From assembly GCA_024072375.1 (NCBI GenBank), contig CP099617.1:1035001-1099000 (forward strand): 64,000 nucleotides of DNA, given 5' to 3'. The notes under the pieces are model-generated. The model did no database searches. It worked only from the letters and a program-made list of their open reading frames with translations, and was not told the DNA's origin. The position numbers and the translations under genes were made by a program. The DNA is from Sphingomonadaceae bacterium OTU29LAMAA1. Its GTDB lineage: Bacteria > Pseudomonadota > Alphaproteobacteria > Sphingomonadales > Sphingomonadaceae. Each line of letters opens with the position of its first letter. Position 1 is the stretch's first letter. This document shows positions 27,081 to 35,923 of the stretch, piece after piece.

Positions 27081-28187
27081 ATGCGCATCGGCGTTCCCAA
27101 GGAAATCAAGAACCACGAATATCGCGTCGGCCTGACCCCGCCGTCCGTCGCCGAACTGGTCGCCGCCGGCCACGAGGTCGTCGTCGAGACCAAGGCCGGC
27201 ACCGGCATCGACTTCGAGGATCAGGATTATATCGACGCCGGCGCGACGATCCTGGCCGATCCCGCCGCGGTGTTCGCCGCCGCCGACATGATCGTAAAGG
27301 TCAAGGAGCCGCAGGCCAGCGAAATCGCATTGCTGGAACCGCGGCACCTGCTGTTCACCTATCTGCATCTCGCCGCCGACAAGCCGCAGGCGGAGGGACT
27401 GATGAAATCCGGCGCCACCTGCATCGCTTATGAGACGGTCACGGCGGCCCGCGGTGGCCTGCCGCTGCTGAAGCCGATGAGCGAAGTCGCCGGCCGCATG
27501 TCGGTGCAGGTCGGTGCGCATTACCTCGAAAAGGAACAGGGTGGGCGCGGCGTCCTGCTCGGCGGCGTGCCGGGCGTCGCACCGGCGAAGGTCGCGATCC
27601 TCGGCGGCGGCGTATCGGGCGTCAACGCGGCGCAGATGGCGGTCGGCATGCGTGCCGACGTGACGATCTACGATATCTCGAACGATCGCCTCGCCGAACT
27701 GGATATGTTCTTTTCCAGCCAGATCAAGACGGCTTATGCCAGCAAGGCGGCGATCGCCGCGGCCGTAAAGAACGCGCACCTCGTCATCGGCGCGGTGCTG
27801 GTTCCCGGCGCCGCGGCACCGAAGCTGGTGACACGCGAGATGGTGAAGACGATGAAGCGCGGCGCGGTGCTGGTCGATATCGCAATCGATCAGGGCGGCT
27901 GTTTCGAGACTAGCCACGCGACGACGCATGAGGATCCGGTGTTCGAAGTCGATGGCGTCATCCATTATTGCGTGGCGAACATGCCCGGCGCGGTCGCCCG
28001 CACATCGGCGTTCGCGCTCAACAATGCGACGCTGCCGTTCGCGCTCAAGCTGGCCAATCTGGGTGCCGAGGCGGCGATGAAGGCGGACGCGCATCTCGCC
28101 AACGGACTGAACGTGTCGCAGGGCAAAATCCGGCATCAGGCGGTGGCCGAGGCGCTCGACCTGCCGTTCGAGGCATGGAACGGCTAA
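27081..28187 (+). CDS. ald: Alanine dehydrogenase
   Basis: A 368-residue NAD-dependent enzyme that interconverts L-alanine with pyruvate and ammonia. It begins MRIGVPKEIKNHEYRVGLTP, with the substrate-binding Arg15 and a lysine in KVKEPQ. The catalytic histidine is in TYLHLAAD. The NAD-binding GGGVSGVNAAQMAVG and the C-terminal ATTHEDPVFEVDGVIHYC are typical. The ATG has AGAGGAGA about seven bases upstream. The divergent Lrp-type regulator is its probable controller. Confidence 0.97.
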   Translation: MRIGVPKEIKNHEYRVGLTPPSVAELVAAGHEVVVETKAGTGIDFEDQDYIDAGATILADPAAVFAAADMIVKVKEPQASEIALLEPRHLLFTYLHLAADKPQAEGLMKSGATCIAYETVTAARGGLPLLKPMSEVAGRMSVQVGAHYLEKEQGGRGVLLGGVPGVAPAKVAILGGGVSGVNAAQMAVGMRADVTIYDISNDRLAELDMFFSSQIKTAYASKAAIAAAVKNAHLVIGAVLVPGAAAPKLVTREMVKTMKRGAVLVDIAIDQGGCFETSHATTHEDPVFEVDGVIHYCVANMPGAVARTSAFALNNATLPFALKLANLGAEAAMKADAHLANGLNVSQGKIRHQAVAEALDLPFEAWNG

Positions 28188-28190
28188 AAC

Positions 28191-28215
28191 GGAACGAAGG
28201 TGGAACAGGATGGTT
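28191..28215 (+). promoter_or_regulatory. Candidate EcfG (general stress response) promoter
   Basis: GGAAC at 28191-28195 is followed after 16 bases by GGTT at 28212-28215, one mismatch from the alphaproteobacterial EcfG consensus GGAAC-N16-CGTT. It lies 30 bases before the start of the DUF3072 gene, a suitable position. A match to nine short positions can arise by chance. Confidence 0.35.
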
Positions 28216-28244
28216 GGAGCCTCGAACTGAGAGAGGCTTCAACC

Positions 28245-28463
28245 ATGTCCGAAATCGAAAACCCGAAAACCCATCCGACTTCCAATGCGGAGAAGGACCC
28301 GGATGACTGGACCACCGGCGACGAGGCCATGACGGGTGCGCAGGCCAGCTACCTCAAGACCCTGAGCGAGGAGGCTGGCGAGGCCTTCGACGACACGCTG
28401 AGCAAGGCCGATGCATCGAAGCGGATCGACGCGCTGCAGGAACAGACCGGTCGCGGCAAGTAG
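28245..28463 (+). CDS. DUF3072 domain-containing protein
   Basis: A 72-residue acidic soluble protein with the DUF3072 signature: SNAEKDPDDWTTGDEAMTG then AQASYLKTLSEEAGEAFDD and SKADASKRIDALQEQTGR. Function of the family is unknown; members are frequent in alphaproteobacteria and seem stress-related. I chose the ATG after GAGAGG; fifteen more codons upstream are open. A candidate EcfG-type promoter ends 29 bases before the start. Confidence 0.88.
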   Translation: MSEIENPKTHPTSNAEKDPDDWTTGDEAMTGAQASYLKTLSEEAGEAFDDTLSKADASKRIDALQEQTGRGK

Positions 28464-28505
28464 AACGAGCGGTGGCCTTCCCTCGTCAGGCCGGGGGAAG
28501 CGCCG

Positions 28506-29141
28506 TCAGCCGCCGGTACGCTGCTGCTCGGCGAGCAGTTGATCGATGAGCATGACCCGTACCGCGATGTCCCGGCGGTACGATGCTCCGGCGGGCGAAA
28601 GCGCCAACGCCCTCGCCCACTCCCCCCGGGCGCGGCCGTAGTCATTGGCTCTAACATAGGCCAACCCCAGGAAGAAATGTGGTGCCGGATGTTGCGGCGC
28701 GACGCGGATCGCCTGCCGAAAGGCGAATATCGCTGGCGGCGATGGCGTGTTGCCATCATGCGCGGCCATCGTCGTGCCCAGCGCGGTCCACAGCATCACG
28801 CTGTGCGGATAGCGATTGAGACCGCCCAGGATTGCACGCACCGCCGACCGACGATCACCCGTACGCGCCATTGCGTCGGCAGCGGTCAGATAGGCGGCCT
28901 CTGCGGTGAACCGCCCGAGCATACGCTCGCGCAGATCGATCAGCGCGGGATCGTCGGCCTGCCCGATTACGGCGGCTCGCGCCGGGCTGGAGGCGAGGTT
29001 TGGCGATCCCTGCCACGCATAGCCCGCAGCCCCCAGCATCAACGCCGCACCGATCATCGCCCATAACAATCGGTCGACGCGCAGCAGCAGCAACGCGATC
29101 CCGCTCGCGGCGGCGAGTGCGACCAGCGCGACCCAGCCCAT
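28506..29141 (-). CDS. Cytochrome c biogenesis TPR protein (CcmI/CycH-like)
   Basis: A 211-residue protein with two N-terminal transmembrane helices (WVALVALAAASGIALLLL and WAMIGAALMLGAAGYAW) followed by a periplasmic tetratricopeptide region (residues about 90-200: FTAEAAYLTAADAMARTGD, AIRVAPQHPAPHFFLGLAYV). In the Ccm system this protein holds apocytochrome c for the CcmF/H ligase. It is shorter than full-length CcmI. The ATG overlaps the ccmH stop by one base; the frame continues upstream only as an antiparallel reading of ccmH DNA in another phase. Confidence 0.85.
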   Translation of the reverse strand: MGWVALVALAAASGIALLLLRVDRLLWAMIGAALMLGAAGYAWQGSPNLASSPARAAVIGQADDPALIDLRERMLGRFTAEAAYLTAADAMARTGDRRSAVRAILGGLNRYPHSVMLWTALGTTMAAHDGNTPSPPAIFAFRQAIRVAPQHPAPHFFLGLAYVRANDYGRARGEWARALALSPAGASYRRDIAVRVMLIDQLLAEQQRTGG

Positions 29142-29545
29142 CAGCGCTGCCTGCGACGAAAGCTGGAACGCGCGATGACGGCTCCCAGCGCCAGCAAGGC
29201 GACTGGCGCGAGCCATAGCGGCCAGGTCGCGGCACCGAACGGCGGATCGTAGGTGACGTAATCGCCATAGCGTTCGACCAGCCACCGCCGGATCGCATCG
29301 GGTTTCTCTCCCGCAGCGATGCGGCCGCGGACGAGCGCGCGCATGTCGCCGGCCATGCTGGCGTCGCTGTCGGCGATCGACTGGCCCTGGCACACGATGC
29401 AACGCAACGTCGCCATCAGTTCGCGCGCCTGCGCCTCCTGCGCCGGATCGCGCAACTGGGTATAGGCGAGCGCGGCCGGCGGCGTCGACGGATCGGCCAG
29501 CGCGGGTGCCGCGATCAGCACAAGACAGAGGCGCCACGTCCTCAC
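29141..29545 (-). CDS. ccmH: Cytochrome c-type biogenesis protein CcmH/CcmL
   Basis: A 134-residue periplasmic, membrane-anchored thiol oxidoreductase. The signal peptide ends in APALADP, the redox motif is LRCIVCQGQ (Cys49, Cys52), and a C-terminal helix WLAPVALLALGAVIA anchors it. It reduces the haem-binding cysteines of apocytochrome c. The start overlaps the ccmG stop by four bases. Confidence 0.95.
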   Translation of the reverse strand: MRTWRLCLVLIAAPALADPSTPPAALAYTQLRDPAQEAQARELMATLRCIVCQGQSIADSDASMAGDMRALVRGRIAAGEKPDAIRRWLVERYGDYVTYDPPFGAATWPLWLAPVALLALGAVIARSSFRRRQR

Positions 29546-30069
29546 CGGGCGTTCTTCACGGCAGCGGCGATGGCGGCGACATCGCTAGCCCTGATGTCGC
29601 CGACGTGCTGGTGGACGATGCGGCCCTTGCCGTCGATCACGAAACTCTCGGGAACGCCCGACGAGCCGAGCGCAAGTTGCACGGCGCTTTGGCGATCGTC
29701 TCCGATCCGATCGAAAGGGTCACCGTTGCGGTTGAGGAACCCGCGCAATGCGGGGGCGGTGTCGCGGATGGCGATGGCATCCACCGGTACGCCCATCGCC
29801 TTCAGCCGCAGCAATTGCGGCGATTCGGCAGCGCAGGGAATGCACCAGCTGGCGAAGATATTGAGCAGGCGCGGCTGGCCCTGCCGGAACACCGCAGTGG
29901 AGAGGCCCGGCTTGCCGGGCGCGATCGGCGGCAGCGTGAAATCGGGCAACGGCTTGCCGATCATCGCCGACCGGACGGTGCGGTCGGCGGGCTTGATCAG
30001 GCCGCCGGCGACGACCGCGAACAACAGGCCGAAAAGCGCCAGCGGCGTCCAGAGCAGCCAGCGCCTCAT
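29542..30069 (-). CDS. ccmG: Thiol:disulfide interchange protein DsbE/CcmG
   Basis: A 175-residue thioredoxin-fold protein. One N-terminal membrane anchor (PLALFGLLFAVVAGGLI) precedes the domain with FASWCIPCAAESPQL (Cys76, Cys79) and the cis-proline segment GSSGVPESFVIDG. It supplies reducing equivalents in the periplasm for cytochrome c maturation. The start chosen overlaps the ccmF stop (ATGA); more than a hundred upstream codons that are open overlap ccmF and lack homology. Confidence 0.95.
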   Translation of the reverse strand: MRRWLLWTPLALFGLLFAVVAGGLIKPADRTVRSAMIGKPLPDFTLPPIAPGKPGLSTAVFRQGQPRLLNIFASWCIPCAAESPQLLRLKAMGVPVDAIAIRDTAPALRGFLNRNGDPFDRIGDDRQSAVQLALGSSGVPESFVIDGKGRIVHQHVGDIRASDVAAIAAAVKNAR

Positions 30070-31991
30070 GCATATCGCTCCTGCACGACGACGCGGCGTT
30101 CGCGGCGTTCGCGGCGCCAGCGACCGATCAGCGACAGCGCGCCACCCAGGGCGATCAGCACGCCGCCGAGCCAGATCAGCGTGACGAACGGCTTCCACCA
30201 CAGGCGCAATTGCCAACGGCCCTGTTCGTCGGCCTGCCCCAGCACCGTATACAGCTGGCCGTCCCATTCGGTCGCGATGGCGCTTTCGCTGGTTGCCGTC
30301 ACGGGATCGGTGAAGAAGCGGGACTGCGGGCGAAGCACGATCGTGTCGTCGTCGCGGGTCGCGGTCAGGCGGGCTTCGAGCGCGGACCAATTGTCGCCGA
30401 CGACCGGCTTGATGCCGGCAAGCCTGACGACATAGGGACCGACGCGTACCGGCTGACCGACCCGGGCTGCGATCAATGTCTCGGCGGTATAGGCGCTGTC
30501 ACAGGCCATGCCGACGAGACTGACCGCGATACCGAGGTGGGCGACGACCATGCCCCAGGTAAACAGCGGCGTACGCAACAGATTGCGGCCGATCAGCGGC
30601 AGGATGCTGGCCACTGCCAGCCCCGCGGCCAGCGAGATGCCCAGCAGCGGCAATACGCCGGGGGGAGCGAGGACGACGAGCGCCGCGCCGGTGAACCCCG
30701 TCGCCGCGATCGGCCAGATCAGTCGGTCCAGCAAGGCGCCTGCATCGTCGCGTCGCCACCGCAGCAGTGGGCCGACCGCCATCGCCACGACCAGCGCCAG
30801 CGCGATCGGGCCGGCGGCCTTGTTGAAGAAGGGTGGTCCAACCGACAATTGCACACCGAAGCTGGCGGCGACGAGCGGATAGAGCGTACCGATCAGGACG
30901 ATGCCGAGGATGACGGACAACAGCAGGTTGTTGATCACCAGCCCCCCTTCCCGGCTGACGAATTCGAAGGTGTTACCGGCGCGCACCGTACCGATCCGTG
31001 CGGCGAACAGCGCGAGCGCTCCACCGATGTAGATGAGCAACAGCGCAAGGATGAAGGCGCCACGTTCGGGATCGACGGCAAAGGCGTGGACGCTGGTGAG
31101 GATGCCGGAACGGACGAGGAAGGTGCCGATCATCGACATGGAGAACGCGACCACTGCCAGCATCACCGTCCAGGCGCGCAACCCATCGCGGGTGGCGAGC
31201 ACCGTTACCGAATGGAGCAATGCCGTCGCCGCGAGCCACGGCATCAGCGACGCGTTCTCGACCGGGTCCCAGAACCACCAGCCGCCCCAGCCAAGTTCGT
31301 AATAGGCCCAGTAGGATCCGGCGGTAATGCCGAGCGTCAGGAAAACCCACGAGGCCAGCACCCACGGCCGCATCGCCCGGGCGAACGCCGGGCCGACGTC
31401 GCGCGTGATGAGTGCGCCGACCGCGAAGGAAAAAGCGACCGAAATGCCGACGTAGCCTATGTAAAGCGTCGGCGGGTGGAAGGCGAGACCGGGATCTTGC
31501 AGCAGCGGGTTGAGGCCGAGGCCGTTCGGCGGCGCGTGGCTGATGCGGGCGAAGGGATTGGAGGCGAATAGCAGGAACGCGTAAAAACCCAGTGCGATGC
31601 CCGCCTGCGCACCCAGCGTGGCGATCAGCGTGCGTTCGGGCAGGCGCCGTTCGAGGATCGCGACTGCGCCACCGGCAAGGCCGAGGATCGTGACCCAGAG
31701 CAGCATCGAGCCCTCGTGGTTTCCCCACGCGCCGGCGAATTTGTAGATCCACGGCTTGGCCGAATGGCTGTTCTCGACGACAAGTTTGACCGACATGTCG
31801 CTGGCGAGAAACAGCGCGATCAGGGCGATCATCGTGATCGCGGCAAGCGCACCCTGCACGATGGCGATCGGGCGGACGGCGGCGACCGGCTCGGGCTGCC
31901 CGCGGGCGAGGCCGAGTGCGGCCATGACGAGTTGCAGCGCCGCCAGCGCCGCGGCGAGCCACAAGGCGGCGAGGCCGATCTCCGCCGTCAT
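30066..31991 (-). CDS. ccmF: Haem lyase CcmF
   Basis: A 641-residue polytopic membrane protein, the core of the cytochrome c haem lyase. The WWD motif GWGGWWFWDPVENAS sits near residue 230, with the family's HEGSMLLWVTILG earlier and LKP-type periplasmic segments near the C-terminus. Length matches CcmF. It overlaps ccmE at its start and ccmG at its end by four bases each. Confidence 0.97.
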   Translation of the reverse strand: MTAEIGLAALWLAAALAALQLVMAALGLARGQPEPVAAVRPIAIVQGALAAITMIALIALFLASDMSVKLVVENSHSAKPWIYKFAGAWGNHEGSMLLWVTILGLAGGAVAILERRLPERTLIATLGAQAGIALGFYAFLLFASNPFARISHAPPNGLGLNPLLQDPGLAFHPPTLYIGYVGISVAFSFAVGALITRDVGPAFARAMRPWVLASWVFLTLGITAGSYWAYYELGWGGWWFWDPVENASLMPWLAATALLHSVTVLATRDGLRAWTVMLAVVAFSMSMIGTFLVRSGILTSVHAFAVDPERGAFILALLLIYIGGALALFAARIGTVRAGNTFEFVSREGGLVINNLLLSVILGIVLIGTLYPLVAASFGVQLSVGPPFFNKAAGPIALALVVAMAVGPLLRWRRDDAGALLDRLIWPIAATGFTGAALVVLAPPGVLPLLGISLAAGLAVASILPLIGRNLLRTPLFTWGMVVAHLGIAVSLVGMACDSAYTAETLIAARVGQPVRVGPYVVRLAGIKPVVGDNWSALEARLTATRDDDTIVLRPQSRFFTDPVTATSESAIATEWDGQLYTVLGQADEQGRWQLRLWWKPFVTLIWLGGVLIALGGALSLIGRWRRERRERRVVVQERYA

Positions 31992-32422
31992 CGCTCCAGC
32001 GTCTTCGTTTCGTGCATCTTGCCGGCCAGTTCGGGCGGCATGTACTTTTCGTCGTGCTTGGCGAGCAGGTTGGTTGCGGTGAAGCTACCGTCGCGGTTGA
32101 ACTGCCCTTCGGCAACGACGCCGGAGCGTTCGCGGAACAGGTCGGGGGTTATGCCGGCGAAGGTGACCGGCGTGGTCGCCCTGCCATCGCCGACGACGAA
32201 GTGAACCGTGACGCCGTCCCGCGCGCGCGTGATCGATCCCGCCTGAACCATACCGCCGAGCCGCACCGCACGGCCGAGAGGGAGCCCTTGCCGCTGAACG
32301 TCCGACGGCGCGTAAAAAAAGGCCGCCTGATCCTTCATCGCCGACATGGCGAGCAGGGCTGCCGCGACCACCGCCGCAACGCCGAGTAGCGCCAGCGTCA
32401 ACCGTTGGTGCTTCGCCTTCAT
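31988..32422 (-). CDS. ccmE: Haem chaperone CcmE
   Basis: A 144-residue periplasmic haem chaperone with an N-terminal anchor (TLALLGVAAVVAAALLAMS). The covalent haem-binding histidine and neighbouring tyrosine are in LLAKHDEKYMPPE (His123, Tyr127). The OB-fold core reads RLGGMVQAGS and VTVHFVVGDG. I chose the ATG at 32422, which gives the normal length; it overlaps the ccmD stop by four bases. Confidence 0.95.
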   Translation of the reverse strand: MKAKHQRLTLALLGVAAVVAAALLAMSAMKDQAAFFYAPSDVQRQGLPLGRAVRLGGMVQAGSITRARDGVTVHFVVGDGRATTPVTFAGITPDLFRERSGVVAEGQFNRDGSFTATNLLAKHDEKYMPPELAGKMHETKTLER

Positions 32423-32523
32423 CTCTCGGCGCGCCTCATCGCGATATAGCTGGCAAGCGTCAGCAATACGGCCGCGCCGATCGCGATTGCATAGGCCGCG
32501 GTGATGAACGGCCACGCGTTCAT
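32419..32523 (-). CDS. ccmD: Haem exporter protein CcmD
   Basis: A 34-residue single-helix membrane protein: MNAWPFITAAYAIAIG followed by a hydrophobic stretch and the basic end AMRRAER. CcmD is typically this small and assists release of holo-CcmE from CcmABC. Position between ccmC and ccmE, and four-base overlaps with both neighbours, support the call. Confidence 0.88.
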   Translation of the reverse strand: MNAWPFITAAYAIAIGAAVLLTLASYIAMRRAER

Positions 32524-33260
32524 GCGCGCGCCATCCGGCGCATGCGCGCCTCCGCCTTGGTACGCGCGAGTGCAGTGCGCATCCGCATCAGGACGATCGC
32601 GGCGAACAACAGGGTGAAGCCGGTCATGGTGAAGCCGAGCGGCCACAGGATGCTGCCGGCGATGCTCGACTTCGTCAGCCCGATCGAGGGGCCCTGATGG
32701 AGCGTGTTCCACCAGATCACTGAATAGCGGATGATCGGCAACAGCACGGTGCCGGCGATGCCGTAGAGCGCGGGGATGCGTCCGTCGCCGCCGCGTTCCG
32801 CATCGGCGCGGGCCAGCGCCATGTAGCCGCAATAGACGAAGAACAGCAGCAACATCGAGGTCAGGCGCCCATCCCACTGCCACCACGTCCCCCACGTCGG
32901 CCGGCCCCAGATCGACCCGGTGACGAGGCACACCGCGGCGAAAATCGCGCCCGGCAGCGCGATGGCGCGCGCGGCGAGTTGGCTGAGCGGGTGGCGCCAG
33001 ACGAGGAAGGCGATGCTGCTGATCGCTATGCCGCTCCATCCGCCCATGCCGAGCCAGGCGGCGGGCACGTGAATGTAGAGGATGCGGACGCTTTCGCCCT
33101 GAAGATAGTCGGGCGGCGTCTGCGTCAACCCGGCCCAGCAACCGATCGCGAGCATCACCCAGCCGGCGACCAGCAACGCCGGCGTACAGGCACGGGCGAG
33201 CTTGAGGAAACGCGCAGGGTTGGCGAGGGCATGAAGGGTCGGCACGGCTGGTTCCGCCAT
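32520..33260 (-). CDS. ccmC: Haem exporter permease CcmC
   Basis: A 246-residue six-helix membrane protein that presents haem to CcmE. The WWD motif reads TWGTWWQWDGRLTS and is flanked by the conserved histidines in YIHVPAAWLG and WWNTLHQGPSI. I chose the ATG at 33260; a GTG eight codons upstream (33284) is also open and neither has a clear ribosome-binding site. It is the first gene of the ccm operon in this window; ccmA and ccmB are not adjacent. Confidence 0.95.
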   Translation of the reverse strand: MAEPAVPTLHALANPARFLKLARACTPALLVAGWVMLAIGCWAGLTQTPPDYLQGESVRILYIHVPAAWLGMGGWSGIAISSIAFLVWRHPLSQLAARAIALPGAIFAAVCLVTGSIWGRPTWGTWWQWDGRLTSMLLLFFVYCGYMALARADAERGGDGRIPALYGIAGTVLLPIIRYSVIWWNTLHQGPSIGLTKSSIAGSILWPLGFTMTGFTLLFAAIVLMRMRTALARTKAEARMRRMARA

Positions 33261-33333
33261 ACGAAGCTTTGCGCGCGCCGTCACCTGATACTATCCGCCC
33301 GCCTGGCCGGCCGGACGGGGAAACGGCGGCCCC

Positions 33334-34386
33334 TTACCCGCGGCCGATGAGTCGACGAGCGATCGTGTCGGCCACTTCCGCGGCGGGGCGGCCGGTGCGT
33401 TCGCTCTCGTCCCACACCTCGTCGAGGCGTGCGGGGATCTTGGCGATGCGCGCCATCACCTCCGCCTCGTCGCCCTGCCCGAGATATTCGAGGCCGACGT
33501 TGATGATGCCCCCGGCATTGATGACGTAATCCGGCGCGTAGAGGATGCCGCGCGCATGAAGGCGATCGTAATCCTCGCGTGTCGCCAGCTGGTTGTTCGC
33601 GCCGCCGGCGACAACCTTCGCCACCAGCGTCGGGATCGTCGCTTCGGTGAGGATCGCGCCGAGCGCGTTGGGGCTGAAGATGTCCGCCTCGACGCCGAGG
33701 ATCGCACCCGCGGCGACGGTATTCGCACCCAGCTCCGCCGCCAGCGTCTTCGCGCGGTCCGCATCGACATCGGCGAGGGTCAGGCGGGCGCCATCCTTCG
33801 CCAGCAGTCTGGCAAGCCCGCCGCCAACAGATCCGACGCCCTGGATCGCGACGTGGACGCCCTTCATATCACCGGTGCCGAGGCCCCGCTTCGCCGCCGC
33901 CTTGACCCCCAGATAGACGCCGTGCGCGGTGTAGGGCCCGGGATCGCCGCCGGCCGCGCCGCTTTCGACGGGAAGGCCGCTGACGTATTTCGTCTCGCCG
34001 GCGATCACCTTCATCCGCGCTTCGGACATGCCGACGTCTTCGGCGGTGACGTAAGTGCCGCCGAGCGATTCGACGGCGCGGCCGAATGCCTTCAGCCGAT
34101 CGTCGGAGATGACGGCCCCCGGCTCGTCGGCCAGGATGACACCCTTGCCGCCGCCGAGCGCGAGACCGGCCATCGCGTTCTTGAAGCTCATCCCACGCGA
34201 CAGGCGCAACGCGTCGGTGACCGCCTGATCGCCCGATGCATAATGCCAGAATCGCGCGCCGCCGGCTGCCGGACCGAGATGGGTGGAGTGGACGGCGATG
34301 ATCGCGCGCAGGCCGGATGCACGGTCGGTAAAGGTATGGACGCCTTCATGGCTGTCGAAATCGGGAAGATCCCACACCGAGGTCAT
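33334..34386 (-). CDS. Glu/Leu/Phe/Val dehydrogenase, leucine dehydrogenase-like
   Basis: A 350-residue NAD-dependent amino-acid dehydrogenase. The catalytic lysine is in LALGGGKGVIL (Lys81), with a second conserved lysine in MSFKNAMAGL. The NAD-binding fold follows with VAIQGVGSVGGGLARLL. Length and sequence fit leucine/valine/phenylalanine dehydrogenases rather than glutamate dehydrogenase. I chose the ATG after GGAGCAGG; the 54 upstream codons overlap the tRNA-His gene and cannot be coding. Substrate preference is not readable from sequence alone. Confidence 0.93.
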   Translation of the reverse strand: MTSVWDLPDFDSHEGVHTFTDRASGLRAIIAVHSTHLGPAAGGARFWHYASGDQAVTDALRLSRGMSFKNAMAGLALGGGKGVILADEPGAVISDDRLKAFGRAVESLGGTYVTAEDVGMSEARMKVIAGETKYVSGLPVESGAAGGDPGPYTAHGVYLGVKAAAKRGLGTGDMKGVHVAIQGVGSVGGGLARLLAKDGARLTLADVDADRAKTLAAELGANTVAAGAILGVEADIFSPNALGAILTEATIPTLVAKVVAGGANNQLATREDYDRLHARGILYAPDYVINAGGIINVGLEYLGQGDEAEVMARIAKIPARLDEVWDESERTGRPAAEVADTIARRLIGRG

Positions 34387-34486
34387 GGCCTGCTCCGCTT
34401 GGATGATTCTTGCGAGCGACGGCAATATTATTTCGCTGCCGCTTTGGCTAGCCCCGATGGCGTCTGCGCTGCATCGGCTGAGATAA

Positions 34487-34564
34487 TGGGGCGACCGACG
34501 GGACTTGAACCCGCAACTTCCGGCATCACAAGCCGACGCTCTAACCAATTGAACTACGGTCGCC
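34487..34564 (-). tRNA. tRNA-His (GTG anticodon)
   Basis: The cloverleaf has acceptor GCGACCG/CGGTCGC, D arm GTTCAATTGGTTAGAGC, anticodon stem TCGGC/GCCGG with loop TTGTGAT, T arm GCGGG-TTCAAGT-CCCGT and encoded CCA. The extra G at position -1 (base 34564) opposite discriminator C73 is the identity mark of tRNA-His and confirms the assignment. Confidence 0.95.
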
Positions 34565-34742
34565 GCGAAGGCTGGCCCCCTAGCGGGGGTGGTGGCGGTG
34601 CGTCAAGACAGGCGAATGCGTTTTTGGTGGATGAGGCGCGCGATACCGGCCTCGTCCGTTCGCAGCTACGCCTATCCCCCTCCCCGAGAGCCGCAGCGGA
34701 CGCTGACCGGCGACCGCGTCGGGGCATGTCCGCCGCACTCGG

Positions 34743-35456
34743 CTAGAACCGTCCCTCGATCGACAGGCGGTAACCGCCCTCGCCGGCGACGAAGCCCGCA
34801 CCTGCGAGGCGCTGCGCGGCGGCGGGGTCGGCGGGCGCGATGCGGAGCGCGGCGGTGTAACGGCCGCCGCCGGTAATCCGCAACTCGATGCTTTCGGCGC
34901 CGGCTTGGCTGGCGAGCGGCAGCAGCAATGCTCCACCATCGCAACGCGCGATTCCGGAGAGTTCGGCCGGCAGTGCGATGCCCGCCGCCTCGCCGACCAG
35001 TCTTGCGCGAACGCGCCCTTCTGCCTGCTCGCAGGTATCATCGTTGAAGTGAACGGTGACGTTCTCTAGCGCGAGCTCCGTCACCGGCAGCGGCGCGAAG
35101 GCACGCCCGGTCGGCAGCGTCGCGGTCATGTCGTCGACACCCTGCCCGTGCCGGCTTACGGTGATCGCGCCGTGCAACAGGCCCGGATCGCCGTCGAGTG
35201 TGATGCGCGCGCGGCCGATCAGCAGGGCGAAGGGCGAGACGCTGGCGTTGAGCGAGCCGAGGGCCAGATCGCCGAAGCGGGCTTCGTTGAGCCGGCCGGC
35301 CCAGATGCTGCCCGACACGGTGCGGGCACTGAACCCCTGATCGCCCAGTCCGGCCCAGCCGAGCACCAGCCGCATCGGCAGGAACAGGAACAAGGCCGCG
35401 AGCATCAGCCCGCCGAACAGCGCGGCGGGTCCGGTGGCGAGACGGATGCGCCTCAT
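34743..35456 (-). CDS. gspN: Type II secretion system protein N
   Basis: A 237-residue bitopic inner-membrane protein with one N-terminal helix (GLMLAALFLFLPMRLVLGWAG) and a periplasmic domain beginning FSARTVSGSIWAGRL, the typical GspN opening. It ends in SIEGRF. GspN is an accessory of the inner-membrane platform. It is the last gene of the gsp operon, overlapping gspM by four bases. Confidence 0.88.
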   Translation of the reverse strand: MRRIRLATGPAALFGGLMLAALFLFLPMRLVLGWAGLGDQGFSARTVSGSIWAGRLNEARFGDLALGSLNASVSPFALLIGRARITLDGDPGLLHGAITVSRHGQGVDDMTATLPTGRAFAPLPVTELALENVTVHFNDDTCEQAEGRVRARLVGEAAGIALPAELSGIARCDGGALLLPLASQAGAESIELRITGGGRYTAALRIAPADPAAAQRLAGAGFVAGEGGYRLSIEGRF

Positions 35457-35923
35457 GCCGCGCGTGCTCGAACGACGAAATCGGCGGCGACGCTGCCATC
35501 CGCATTGTCGCGCCAGGCCGCCGATTCGACCAGGATGCCGTTGGCTTCGAGGCTGCCGAACCAGCGGCCGAGCGCGGCGGGCCTGCCGGCCGCGATGGTG
35601 GCATGGACACGGCCGCCGGCGCTGTCCTCGACACTGGCCAACGCAAAGCCGGCAGCCTCGGCGCGCAGGCGCAGGGTGTCGGCAAGGCTGCCGGTCAGCG
35701 GCACGCGGCGACCTGCGGCGCGGATCAGGTCGACCTCCGCCTGCGTCGCACCTAGGCGGACGACCGCGTCGGCATGGCGCTCACGCGCGCTCGACAGGCC
35801 GTCGCGGACAGGCAGGATGAGGCCGCCCCAGACGATCGTCACCGCCAGCAGGGCGAGCATGACGAGGATCAGGCGGCGTTCGCGCAAGGCCCGACCGGCG
35901 AACCAGATGCGGATGCTGGTCAT
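35453..35923 (-). CDS. gspM: Type II secretion system protein M
   Basis: A 156-residue protein with a short cytoplasmic N-terminus (WFAGRALRERRLIL), one membrane helix (VMLALLAVTIVWGGLILPV) and a periplasmic ferredoxin-like domain. GspM pairs with GspL in the inner-membrane platform. Assignment rests on size, topology and its place between gspL and gspN. Confidence 0.87.
   Translation of the reverse strand: MTSIRIWFAGRALRERRLILVMLALLAVTIVWGGLILPVRDGLSSARERHADAVVRLGATQAEVDLIRAAGRRVPLTGSLADTLRLRAEAAGFALASVEDSAGGRVHATIAAGRPAALGRWFGSLEANGILVESAAWRDNADGSVAADFVVRARAA

Noticed and set aside
26958..28136. A possible N-terminal fusion partner for the Lrp-type regulator, since the frame stays open for nearly 400 codons upstream
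   Set aside because: That stretch is exactly antisense to alanine dehydrogenase, and the regulator has a normal start and length at 26957.
34387..34548. An N-terminal extension of 54 codons on the amino-acid dehydrogenase
   Set aside because: It would run through the tRNA-His gene.
34576..34589. A CCCCC-TAGC-GGGGG hairpin as a terminator of the gsp operon
   Set aside because: The stem is only five pairs, it has no T-run, and it is about 150 bases past gspN, so I did not list it.
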